Positions 42,493-50,235 of a DNA stretch of 64,000 nt are shown piece by piece; the stretch's first letter is position 1; the number at the start of each line of letters is the position of its first letter. Position numbers and translations under genes: made by a program. The stretch comes from Streptomyces changanensis (GTDB lineage: Bacteria > Actinomycetota > Actinomycetes > Streptomycetales > Streptomycetaceae), in NCBI RefSeq assembly GCF_024600715.1, contig NZ_CP102332.1:620001-684000 (forward strand). The letters run 5' to 3'. The notes below the pieces were generated by a model that had not been told where the DNA came from, did not search any database, and worked only from the letters and a program-made list of their open reading frames with translations.

Positions 42493-42650
42493 GATGTGCT
42501 TACGCTCCCGGTCCCGACCCGTGATCCAAGCTCTCGTCCGCATCCTACGGGGCATCGCCCCGACCCTCCTGTGCGAGGATCGGACGCGCGTTCGCCGCAC
42601 ACACCGCCGCGACGCCCGACGTACCGCTGTCGCACCCACAGGAGCGTGCC

Positions 42651-44027
42651 ATGACCGCCCAGCCGATCGCCGAGCCGATCGCCGCCACCGTCGCCTCGCT
42701 GATGCCCCGCGCCAAGGCGGAGCTCTCGGAGCTGGTGGCGTTCCAGTCCGTGGCGGACCCCGCGCAGTTCCCCCCGAGCGAGTGCGAGGCCGCCGCCGCC
42801 TGGGTGGCGGACGCGCTGCGCGCCGAGGGCTTCACCGAGGTCGCCCTCCTGGACACCCCGGACGGCAGCCAGTCCGTGTACGGGTACCTGCCCGGTCCCG
42901 CCGGTGCCCCGACCGTGCTGCTGTACGCGCACTACGACGTGCAGCCGCCGCTGGACCCGGCCGGCTGGGACACGCCGCCCTTCGAGCTGACCGAGCGCGA
43001 CGGCCGCTGGTACGGGCGGGGCGCGGCGGACTGCAAGGGCGGGTTCATCATGCACCTGCTCGCGCTGCGGGCCCTGAAGGCGAACGGGGGCATACCCGTC
43101 GGCGTCAAGGTCGTCGTCGAGGGCTCGGAGGAGCAGGGCACGGGCGGTCTGGAGCGGTACGCCGAGGCCCACCCCGAGCTGCTGGCCGCCGACGCGATCG
43201 TGATCGGCGACACCGGCAACTTCCGCGTCGGCCTGCCCACGGTCACCGCGTCCCTGCGCGGGATGACCATGCTGCGGGTCCGGGTGGACACCCTCGGGGG
43301 CAACCTGCACTCGGGCCAGTTCGGCGGCGCCGCGCCGGACGCCCTGGCCGCGCTGATCCGCGTCCTGGACTCGCTGCGCGCCGAGGACGGCTCGACGACC
43401 GTCGACGGCCTCGCCGCCGACGCCGAGTGGCAGGGGCTGGAGTACGCGGAGGAGGACTTCCGGCGGGACGCGAAGGTGCTGGAGGGCGTGGAACTGATCG
43501 GTTCCGGCAGCATCGCCGACCGGCTCTGGGCGCGCCCGGCGGTCACGGTGATCGGCATCGACTGCCCGCCGGTCGTCGGGGCCACCCCGTCCGTCCAGGC
43601 CACGGCCCGCGCCCAGATCAGCCTGCGGGTGCCGCCCGGCCAGGACGCCGCCGAGGCGACGAAGCTGCTCACGGCGCACCTCCGGGCGCACACCCCGTGG
43701 GGGGCGCGCGTGAGCGTGGAGCAGATCGGTCAGGGCCAGCCGTTCCAGGCGGACGTCGCGAGCCCGGCGTACACGTCGATGGCCGACGCCCTGGCGGCGG
43801 CCTACCCGGGCGAGGAGATGCAGGCGGCGGGCATGGGCGGCTCGATCCCGCTGTGCAACACGCTGGGCGGGCTGTACCCGGAGGCGGAGATCCTGCTGAT
43901 CGGCCTGAGCGAGCCGGAGGCGCAGATCCACGCGGTGAACGAGAGCGTGTCGCCGGAGGAGCTGGAGCGGATGTCCGTGGCGGAGGCGCTGTTCCTCGTC
44001 AACTACGCGGCGTCGAAGCGGGGTTGA
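42651..44027 (+). CDS. M20 family dipeptidase
   Basis: This 458-residue metallopeptidase has the M20 metal ligands: His/Asp in LLYAHYDVQPPLDPAGW, Asp in RGAADCKGGFIMHLLALRAL, the general base Glu and a metal Glu in VVVEGSEEQGTGGLERYAEA, Asp in VIGDTGNFRVGLPT, and a terminal His in SEPEAQIHAVNESVSPEELE. The dimerisation domain contains GNLHSGQFGGAAPDALAALI. It should cleave dipeptides in the cytosol with two zinc ions. ATG 42651 lies 5 bases after AGGAGCG. It is followed by a good terminator at 44057. Substrate range cannot be read. Confidence 0.93.
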   Translation: MTAQPIAEPIAATVASLMPRAKAELSELVAFQSVADPAQFPPSECEAAAAWVADALRAEGFTEVALLDTPDGSQSVYGYLPGPAGAPTVLLYAHYDVQPPLDPAGWDTPPFELTERDGRWYGRGAADCKGGFIMHLLALRALKANGGIPVGVKVVVEGSEEQGTGGLERYAEAHPELLAADAIVIGDTGNFRVGLPTVTASLRGMTMLRVRVDTLGGNLHSGQFGGAAPDALAALIRVLDSLRAEDGSTTVDGLAADAEWQGLEYAEEDFRRDAKVLEGVELIGSGSIADRLWARPAVTVIGIDCPPVVGATPSVQATARAQISLRVPPGQDAAEATKLLTAHLRAHTPWGARVSVEQIGQGQPFQADVASPAYTSMADALAAAYPGEEMQAAGMGGSIPLCNTLGGLYPEAEILLIGLSEPEAQIHAVNESVSPEELERMSVAEALFLVNYAASKRG

Positions 44028-44561
44028 GTTCCCGGCGCAACTCACACAGAGCGTGGCGGGGGCGGTCCGGGCGGGCCGCCCCCGTGGCGTCGGAGCCATG
44101 ACCCGGCCCCGAACCCCGCCCCCTCGCCCGTCACCCGTGCCGCTTCGCCCCGCCCTCCGTGACGGGCGCCCCTGCCGGCCCCGCCGGTCCTGTCGCACCG
44201 GGGCCCCTGCCTCCCCCACCGACCCCCGCCGCCCCGGCCGGAGGAAGCTCGGCCCGGCACGGCAGCCGCCCCGGGGTGGCCCGCCGCACGGAGCCGCACG
44301 GGCCTCCCGTACGGCTCGGCTGCGCCCGGCGTACGGGGCCGGCGCCGGACCGGGACCGCCCGCCGGGCGTGGTGCGGGGCGGTCCGGCGGCGCGGTTCCC
44401 GGCCCGGCGTACGTCGGCGTGACGTCGGGAGCGGCGGGCGGATCTCCCGCGGGCGCCGGCCGGCAGGGGCGGCCGGGGCGGCCGACGGGTCCGGACCGGG
44501 TGGGCCCGGCCGGCGCCGGGTGCGGCCGGGCGGACCCCGCCGGCGGGGGCGCGGCCCGGGG
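44028..44561. other. 534-base gene-free spacer between convergent genes
   Basis: Only a terminator hairpin (44057-44084) stands out. The open frames on both strands give Arg/Pro/Gly filler. No promoter is needed here since both flanking genes end in it. Confidence 0.6.
44057..44084. terminator. 9-bp GC stem after the dipeptidase gene
   Basis: CGGGGGCGG and CCGCCCCCG pair around a ten-base loop, 30 bases after the stop codon. Confidence 0.7.
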
Positions 44562-45602
44562 TCAGCCGACGGGGACGCCGGCCTCCAGGTTGAGGACCGT
44601 GCCCCGTTCGCGGGCGCGCAGTGCCCAGCGCAGGCGTTCGTAGCGGACCGGGGGCAGCATGTCGGCCGCCTCCTTCTCGCTGGCGAAGCGCCAGCCGCGC
44701 AGTTCCGCGCCGGGCAGCAGCACGCGGTCGGTCTGGGCGCCACTGAGCCGACCGCCGTCGAAGAGGAGCCGGAGCCCGCCGTAGCCGGGTGGCCGGGGCG
44801 GCTCCCAGTCGACGACGAGGAGCCTCGGGACGGCGGCGAGCTCCAGGCCGGTCTCCTCGGCGACCTCCCGCATCGCCGCGCGCGCGGGCGCCTCCCCGCG
44901 TTCGACGACGCCGCCGGGGAACTCCCACCCCGGCTTGTACGTGGGGTCCACGAGCAGGACGCGGTCGGCGTCGTCGAAGAGCAGCACCCCCGCCGCGAGC
45001 GTCTCGCCCGTCGGCTCCGGCGTCTGCACGATGCCGCACGTCCCCGCCGCACCGGTGCGGACGGCGTCCGCGATGACCTTCGCCGTGGCCTCGGGGGTCA
45101 GCGCACCGTCGTCGACGGCGTACGCGTCGGCCCCCAGCCACCCGTCGAGCGCGGCGCGGAACGCCGCGACGTGCTCGTGGCACCACTTGCGGACCCGTTC
45201 GTCCGCGTCCGGATCGTCGGGACGGTCGGCGCGCCCCTCGATCCGCCCGCGCAGGATCGTTTCGTCTTGGGTCAGCACCACGTGGTGGACGGGGATCCGG
45301 CGGGCCGCCAGGCCGCCGAAGATCTCGTCGCGGTACTCCTGACGCAGCACGGTCATCGGTACGACGAGGACGCCGCCGACCTCGGCGTACAGCGCCGCCG
45401 CGGCGTCCACGACCAGGCGGCGCCAGATGGCCAGGTCCTGGTGGTCCCCGACGGTGGCGAGCCGGTCGGGCGGGAGCAGCAGCGTCAGCGCCCCGCCGAT
45501 CGGCTCCGGGTCGTACAGGGTGCTGTTCGGTATCAGGTCGACCAGTTCGCGCGCGGCACTGGTCTTGCCGGCGCCGAACGCACCGTTGATCCAGACGATC
45601 AC
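44562..45602 (-). CDS. P-loop kinase-like / Nudix fusion protein
   Basis: This 346-residue protein joins two domains. The first (about 1-190) starts VIVWINGAFGAGKTSAAREL (Walker A, Lys13) and continues EPIGGALTLLLPPDRL and VVPMTVLRQEYRDEIFGGLA, as in the small AAA/tunicamycin-resistance-like ATPases. The second (about 200-346) is a Nudix domain with GVLLFDDADRVLLVDPTYKP and the box GGVVERGEAPARAAMREVAE followed by ETGL. The pairing suggests a nucleotide-linked substrate is both phosphorylated and hydrolysed, which is inference. GTG 45602 lies 5 bases after GAGGGGG. It converges with the dipeptidase gene, and the lipoprotein gene lies upstream on the same strand. Confidence 0.88.
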   Translation of the reverse strand: MIVWINGAFGAGKTSAARELVDLIPNSTLYDPEPIGGALTLLLPPDRLATVGDHQDLAIWRRLVVDAAAALYAEVGGVLVVPMTVLRQEYRDEIFGGLAARRIPVHHVVLTQDETILRGRIEGRADRPDDPDADERVRKWCHEHVAAFRAALDGWLGADAYAVDDGALTPEATAKVIADAVRTGAAGTCGIVQTPEPTGETLAAGVLLFDDADRVLLVDPTYKPGWEFPGGVVERGEAPARAAMREVAEETGLELAAVPRLLVVDWEPPRPPGYGGLRLLFDGGRLSGAQTDRVLLPGAELRGWRFASEKEAADMLPPVRYERLRWALRARERGTVLNLEAGVPVG

Positions 45603-45807
45603 GGTTCCCCCTCTTCCGTTGGCCCCCAGTGGCTTGCCCGCAACACCCTGCCACGGAAACCCGCGGCCGCCGGGCGCGTGGCCGTAACGGTCCGGGGCCC
45701 GCGGGCCTTCCCGGCGGGGACGTACACCGGCGCGTCCCGCGAACGCCGCCGAGTTGGCCGGATCCGGTGGATCCGTCCGGATCGCGCGGGGCCGGTCGGC
45801 GGTCCTG

Positions 45808-46824
45808 TCAGCGGGCGGCCAGCACGATCCATACGGGGCCGGGCGCGAAGGCGAGCGGGTCGCCGGCGGGTGTCGTGAAGGTCGTGCCGCCGGTGGCGGA
45901 CGGGCGGCTCCAGCGGGCGTCGTACCCCTTGCCATCGCGCAGGACCAGCGCGGAGCCGGAGCCGACGGTCTCGGTGTAGGGGGTGACGTTCCCGCCGCGG
46001 TCCCGGAACGTCGAGGGACGGATGCCGACGTACTGGACGACGACCGTCTTCGCCCCGACGCGTCCGTCGTCCGTCGTCCGGGCGGGGGCGCCGTCCATGG
46101 AGACCAGCCAGCGCTGCTCGGCGGCGGACCAGTCGAAGGCGTACCGGGCGGCGGGGAAGCGGACGGTGTGCCGGTCCACGGGGCGCCCGCCGGCCGGCGC
46201 GGGGCCGAAGCGGAAGCCGATGTCCCGCGCGGTACCGGCCGACGGGGCGGCGGCGAGGGCCCGTTCGGCGTCGATGTAGAGGTTGTGCGGCGCCGGGCGG
46301 TCCGGGGCTCGCGTGTACGCGGCGGGGGCCCGCTCGGGAGGCAGCGCGTACAACGGCGCCTCCCGGAGGAACCCTTTCAGGGCGCTGCGGACCCCGGAGT
46401 ACGCCAGCGCCGGGCGCCCGAACTGGCGCAGCAGCTCCACGTCCGACTCGCGCGCGCTGCGCACCGGCCCGATCCTGGGCGGCTGCTGCGAGGCGTACAC
46501 CGCGAGGAACCGGGTGAGCCCGGCCTCCACCTGCTCGACGTAGACGAGGTCGGCGGCGCCGAGCCCGGTGTGGGGACGGGCGGCGCCCACGTTGTCGATC
46601 TTCACGGCGAGGACGGGCCCGGTCCGCCCGGGCAGACCGGTGAACGGCGAGACGGCGGGGGCGGAGGGCACCGACGAGGTCGGCGCGGGCGGGGTGGTCG
46701 TGGGCGCCGGGCCGTTCCGGTCGCCGGTGCCGCAGCCGGCGAGTACCAGGGCGAGGACGACCGCGACGGCCGCCACCGCGGCGATGGCGACGCCGAACGG
46801 TCCTCGCGCGCGCGACGTGTCCAA
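45808..46824 (-). CDS. DUF3048 domain lipoprotein
   Basis: This 338-residue exported protein starts with a signal peptide (FGVAIAAVAAVAVVLALVLA) and a lipobox LAGC with Cys31, so it is anchored outside the membrane. The linker is Thr/Pro/Ser-rich (APTTTPPAPTSSVPSAPAV), and the folded part shows LAVKIDNVGAARPHTGLGAA, DLVYVEQVEAGLTRFLAVYA, IGPVRSARESDVELLRQFGR and a YcnI-free DUF3048 pattern ending FAPGPVWIVL. DUF3048 (YerB-like) has no proven function. The start is TTG 46824, 8 bases after AGGGAG; no ATG or GTG fits before the signal peptide. It is divergent from the phosphatase gene. Confidence 0.9.
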   Translation of the reverse strand: MDTSRARGPFGVAIAAVAAVAVVLALVLAGCGTGDRNGPAPTTTPPAPTSSVPSAPAVSPFTGLPGRTGPVLAVKIDNVGAARPHTGLGAADLVYVEQVEAGLTRFLAVYASQQPPRIGPVRSARESDVELLRQFGRPALAYSGVRSALKGFLREAPLYALPPERAPAAYTRAPDRPAPHNLYIDAERALAAAPSAGTARDIGFRFGPAPAGGRPVDRHTVRFPAARYAFDWSAAEQRWLVSMDGAPARTTDDGRVGAKTVVVQYVGIRPSTFRDRGGNVTPYTETVGSGSALVLRDGKGYDARWSRPSATGGTTFTTPAGDPLAFAPGPVWIVLAAR

Positions 46825-47110
46825 CGGTCCGACTCCCTGCCTCACTCCAGTGCAGCACAGAGAGGGAGGCGGGGCGACAGCGACGGCCGGGGTGCCCGGG
46901 ACCGTGGGGGGGGGCGGGGGACGGCTGGGGCGTGCGCGTCCCGTCGTTGCCGGACGACGGGGGCGGGCGGCGCGGTACGGTCGCGACGGATACGGCCGGC
47001 CCGGCGGATGCGGCGGTCGCGCGGCGGCGGGTGCGGCGGTCTCGCGGGTGCGGCGGTCGCGGCGGCCCGGGCGCGTGCGGCGTTGTCCGGTGGAGGAGGG
47101 GGCGAGGGGT

Positions 47111-47581
47111 ATGGACGGGTCGCGCGGCGTGAGCGGCGCCGGCGGGGTCGACGGGGCGTGGGAGGACGGTGGGCCTGGTGTGCTGCGGCTCCCCTCCGGT
47201 CGGTTGGTGCGCGGGCGGGCGCTGCGCCGGCCGCTGCCCGACGGGCCGGCGCCCCGGTTCGGCGTGTACCTCCTCGGCGAGCGCCCGCCGGAGACACCGT
47301 GGGAAACCCGGTGGCTGCGGTGGCCCGACTTCCGGTTGCCCGCCGACCGGGCGGAGGCGCGTGACGTGCTCGCCGAGGCGTGGGCACGTGCGGAGGCCGA
47401 GCGCGTGGAGGTGGCCTGCGGTGGGGGCCGCGGGAGGACCGGTACGGCACTGGCCTGCCTGGCGGTCCTGGACGGCGTCCCACCGGAGCGGGCGGTGGAG
47501 TTCGTACGGCGGTGGTACCACCCGCGCGCGGTGGAGACCCCGTGGCAGAAGCGGTACGTGCGGCGCTTCCCCGGCGCGTGA
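47111..47581 (+). CDS. small protein-tyrosine-phosphatase-like protein
   Basis: This 156-residue protein holds a CX5R loop, VACGGGRGRTGTALACLAVL, with Cys103 and Arg109, and a long helix region PPERAVEFVRRWYHPRAVET. This is the dual-specificity/PTP signature; an upstream Asp in RWPDFRLPADRAEA could be the general acid. Family members remove phosphate from proteins or lipids. The N-terminal 20 residues are Gly/Ser-rich and may not be folded. ATG 47111 follows GGAGGAGGGGGCGAGG. The convergent ROK kinase ends 238 bases away, across a repeat-bearing spacer. Whether it is catalytically active has not been tested. Confidence 0.82.
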   Translation: MDGSRGVSGAGGVDGAWEDGGPGVLRLPSGRLVRGRALRRPLPDGPAPRFGVYLLGERPPETPWETRWLRWPDFRLPADRAEARDVLAEAWARAEAERVEVACGGGRGRTGTALACLAVLDGVPPERAVEFVRRWYHPRAVETPWQKRYVRRFPGA

Positions 47582-47739
47582 GCGAGCGGCCCGCGGAGCC
47601 GCACCACCGGGCGCTGCGCCCCTGACCGGCGCGGCCCCGGGCCCGCGCCGCTCCCGGCACGCGTCAGGGGCCCGCGGCTCCGGGCGCACGGCACGGTGCC
47701 TCGCCACCCGGGCGCGCACCGCTCGGCGCCGGGCGCAGT

Positions 47740-47802
47740 CGGCCCCGCGCCGCTCGGCATTGCGCGCGGGGCGGCCCCGCGCCGCTCGGCACAGCGCGCG
47801 GG
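47740..47802. repeat. 32-bp imperfect direct repeat, two copies
   Basis: CGGCCCCGCGCCGCTCGGCA starts both copies (47740 and 47772), and the remainder is nearly identical; a third, weaker copy reaches the end of the ROK kinase gene. Confidence 0.8.
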
Positions 47803-47819
47803 TGTCGGGCCCGCGCCGC

Positions 47820-48878
47820 TCAGCGCAGGGCCGTGCCCCGTGGCCGGGTGCCGAACGCAGCCGCCGCCGCGCCCAGCAGTCCCGCGTCCGTACCGGTCGA
47901 GGCGGGAACCACCACCAGGTCACGGACGAAGGACAGCGTCGCGTACTCCCGCAGCGACCGCCGCAGCGGCGCGAACAGCACGTCGCCCGCGCCCGCCACT
48001 CCCCCGCCGACCACCGCGATGCGCACCTCCACCAGCGCCGCCGTCGCCGCGATCCCCGCCGCCAGGGCCCGCGCGGCCCGCTCGTAGGAGGCCCTGGCCA
48101 CCGGGTCTCCCGCGCGGGCGGCGGCGGCGACACCGGTCGCCGTGGCGTCGCCGTCCGGCCCGGGGCGCCAGCCGAGCCCGAGGGCGCGGCGCGCGATGTT
48201 CGGTCCGCTGGCGATGCGCTCGACGCAGCCGCGTCCCCCGCAGGGGCAGGGGTCCCCGTCCAGGTCGACGCTGATGTGGCCGATGTGACCGGCGTTGCCG
48301 GTCGGGCCGGGGTGCAGGCGTCCGCCGAGGACGAGGCCGCCACCCACGCCGGTCGACACGACGAGGCACAGGGCGTCGTCGTGGCCCCGGGCAGCGCCCT
48401 GCCAGTGCTCGGCGGCCGTCATGGCGACGCCGTCGCCGACCAGCTCGACCGGAAGGCCGCCGCCGGCCGCGCGGACCCGCTCGACGAGCGGGTACCCGCG
48501 CCAGCCGGGCACGTTGACCGGACTGACGGTGCCCGCCGACGCGTCCACCGGGCCGGCGCTGCCGATGCCCACCGCGCCGGCCCGCGCCCACAGCGGCGAC
48601 CCCGCGAGTTCCGCCAGCACGTCGGCGACGGCCGCCATCACGGTCTCGCCGTCCTCGCGGGCGGGGGTGGGGCGGCGCGCCCGGACGAGGATCCGGCCAC
48701 CGCCGTCGACCAGGGCCCCCGCGATCTTCGTGCCGCCGATGTCCAGGGCGGCGACGAGGTCGCCCGGTGGGTCGGCGGGGAGCCCGGCCGGGGAACCGTT
48801 CGGAGACTCGGCCGAGGACGCGCTCGGAGATCCGGCCGAGTGTCCCGTCGAGGCATGGTGCCGCGGTTCCACGTGCAT
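47820..48878 (-). CDS. ROK-family sugar kinase
   Basis: This 352-residue protein has the ROK kinase core: LVAALDIGGTKIAGALVDGG (phosphate-binding), GIGSAGPVDASAGTVSPVNV then PGWRGYPL (sugar-binding loop), ALCLVVSTGVGGGLVLGGRL, and the zinc motif HISVDLDGDPCPCGGRGCVE. It lacks an HTH, so it should phosphorylate a sugar such as glucose or ManNAc rather than regulate. The first 35 residues are Ser/Pro/Gly-rich and not in the core family. ATG 48878 follows GGGGGAGAG. It is divergent from the LacI regulator, with a 12-bp palindrome between them. Confidence 0.92.
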   Translation of the reverse strand: MHVEPRHHASTGHSAGSPSASSAESPNGSPAGLPADPPGDLVAALDIGGTKIAGALVDGGGRILVRARRPTPAREDGETVMAAVADVLAELAGSPLWARAGAVGIGSAGPVDASAGTVSPVNVPGWRGYPLVERVRAAGGGLPVELVGDGVAMTAAEHWQGAARGHDDALCLVVSTGVGGGLVLGGRLHPGPTGNAGHIGHISVDLDGDPCPCGGRGCVERIASGPNIARRALGLGWRPGPDGDATATGVAAAARAGDPVARASYERAARALAAGIAATAALVEVRIAVVGGGVAGAGDVLFAPLRRSLREYATLSFVRDLVVVPASTGTDAGLLGAAAAAFGTRPRGTALR

Positions 48879-48948
48879 GGCTGTCGCTCTCCCCCGTGAC
48901 GTCCCGGACCGGCGGCCCTTCTGCCGCTCTGTCAGTCTCACGGGCGAT

Positions 48949-48960
48949 GACAACGTTGTC
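48949..48960. promoter_or_regulatory. 12-bp perfect palindrome, probable LacI operator
   Basis: GACAACGTTGTC is identical on both strands and lies in the 218-base region between the ROK kinase and the LacI gene. Its central ACGT with flanking CA/TG fits LacI-family operators. Confidence 0.75.
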
Positions 48961-49096
48961 CAGGGCATATGCTCGACGCCACACCCCTCGCACACCGTGA
49001 CCCCGGACCCCGGACCCCGGACACGGACCCGGACCCGACGACCGACCGGCACCGAACCGCCCCGACCCGCCCCCGACCGGACAGGAACCGCGCACC

Positions 49097-50125
49097 GTGG
49101 CCGAGACCACCCGCCACCCCGACCACCGCTACGGCAACCGGCCCACCATGAAGGACGTCGCCTCCCGGGCGGGCGTCGGGCTCAAGACGGTGTCACGGGT
49201 GGTGAACGGCGAGCCGGGCGTCACCGCCGACACCGAGCGCCGTGTACAGGAGGCCATCGAGGCGCTCGGGTTCCGCCGCAACGACAGCGCGCGGGTGCTG
49301 CGCAAGGGTCGCACGGCCTCGGTCGGCCTGGTCCTGGAGGACCTCGCCGACCCCTTCTACGGGCCGCTGAGCCGGGCCGTGGAGGAGGTCGCCCGGGCCC
49401 ACGGCGCGCTGCTCATCAACGGGTCGAGCGCCGAGGACCCGGACCGGGAGCGGGAGCTGGCGCTGGCGCTGTGCGCGCGCCGCGTGGACGGCCTCATCGT
49501 GATCCCGGCGGGCGACGACCACCGCTACCTGGAGCCGGAGATGAGGGCGGGCGTCGCCACCGTCTTCGTGGACCGGCCGGCGGGGCGGATCGAGGCCGAC
49601 GCGGTGCTCACAGACAGTTTCGGCGGCGCCCGCGGAGGTGTGGCGCACCTCGTCGCCCACGGCCACCGGCGCATCGGGTTCATCGGCGACCAGCCGCGGA
49701 TCCACACCGCCGTGGAGCGGTTGCGCGGCTACCGCGCGGCGATGGAGGACGCGGGGCTCCCGGTCGACGACGCGTGGGTGTCGCTCGGCTCCACCGATCC
49801 CGGGCGCGTCCGCGATGCGGTCGCAGCGATGGTGGACGGCCCGCAGCCGGTCACGGCCCTCTTCGCGGGCAACAACCGCGTGACGGTGACCGCCGTGCGG
49901 GAGCTGTCCGGACGTGCTCGGCCGGTCGCCCTGGTGGGCTTCGACGACATCGAGCTGGCGGACCTGCTGGGGATCACGGTCGTCGCCCAGGACGCCGCCG
50001 CGCTGGGCCGCACGGCGGCGGAACGGCTGTTCCGCCGCCTCGAAGGGCTGCCCGAGGCGCCCGCGCGGGTCGAGCTGCCGACGACGCTGATCGCGCGCGG
50101 CTCGGGCGAGGTCCCGCCCGCCTGA
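49097..50125 (+). CDS. LacI-family transcriptional regulator
   Basis: This 342-residue regulator has the LacI HTH (TMKDVASRAGVGLKTVSRVV NGEPGVT as one block), the hinge (RNDSARVLRKGRTASVG) and the periplasmic-binding-like core with LVLEDLADPFYGPLSRAVEE, GLIVIPAGDDHRYL, HLVAHGHRRIGFIGDQPRIH and VGFDDIELADLLGITVVAQD. It should bind a sugar and repress the adjacent genes through the palindrome at 48949. GTG 49097 follows ACAGGAA, 9 bases upstream. The divergent ROK kinase is the likely co-regulated gene, and LacI repressors commonly autoregulate. Confidence 0.93.
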   Translation: MAETTRHPDHRYGNRPTMKDVASRAGVGLKTVSRVVNGEPGVTADTERRVQEAIEALGFRRNDSARVLRKGRTASVGLVLEDLADPFYGPLSRAVEEVARAHGALLINGSSAEDPDRERELALALCARRVDGLIVIPAGDDHRYLEPEMRAGVATVFVDRPAGRIEADAVLTDSFGGARGGVAHLVAHGHRRIGFIGDQPRIHTAVERLRGYRAAMEDAGLPVDDAWVSLGSTDPGRVRDAVAAMVDGPQPVTALFAGNNRVTVTAVRELSGRARPVALVGFDDIELADLLGITVVAQDAAALGRTAAERLFRRLEGLPEAPARVELPTTLIARGSGEVPPA

Positions 50126-50235
50126 GCCCGCCTGAGCCCGCCGCGCTCGACCACGGTCCGCCGCACCCGACGGGAGGAGTCCACCGGACCCGGCCGGGCG
50201 GACGCCGGGCGGGCGGACACCGGGCGGGCAGGCGG

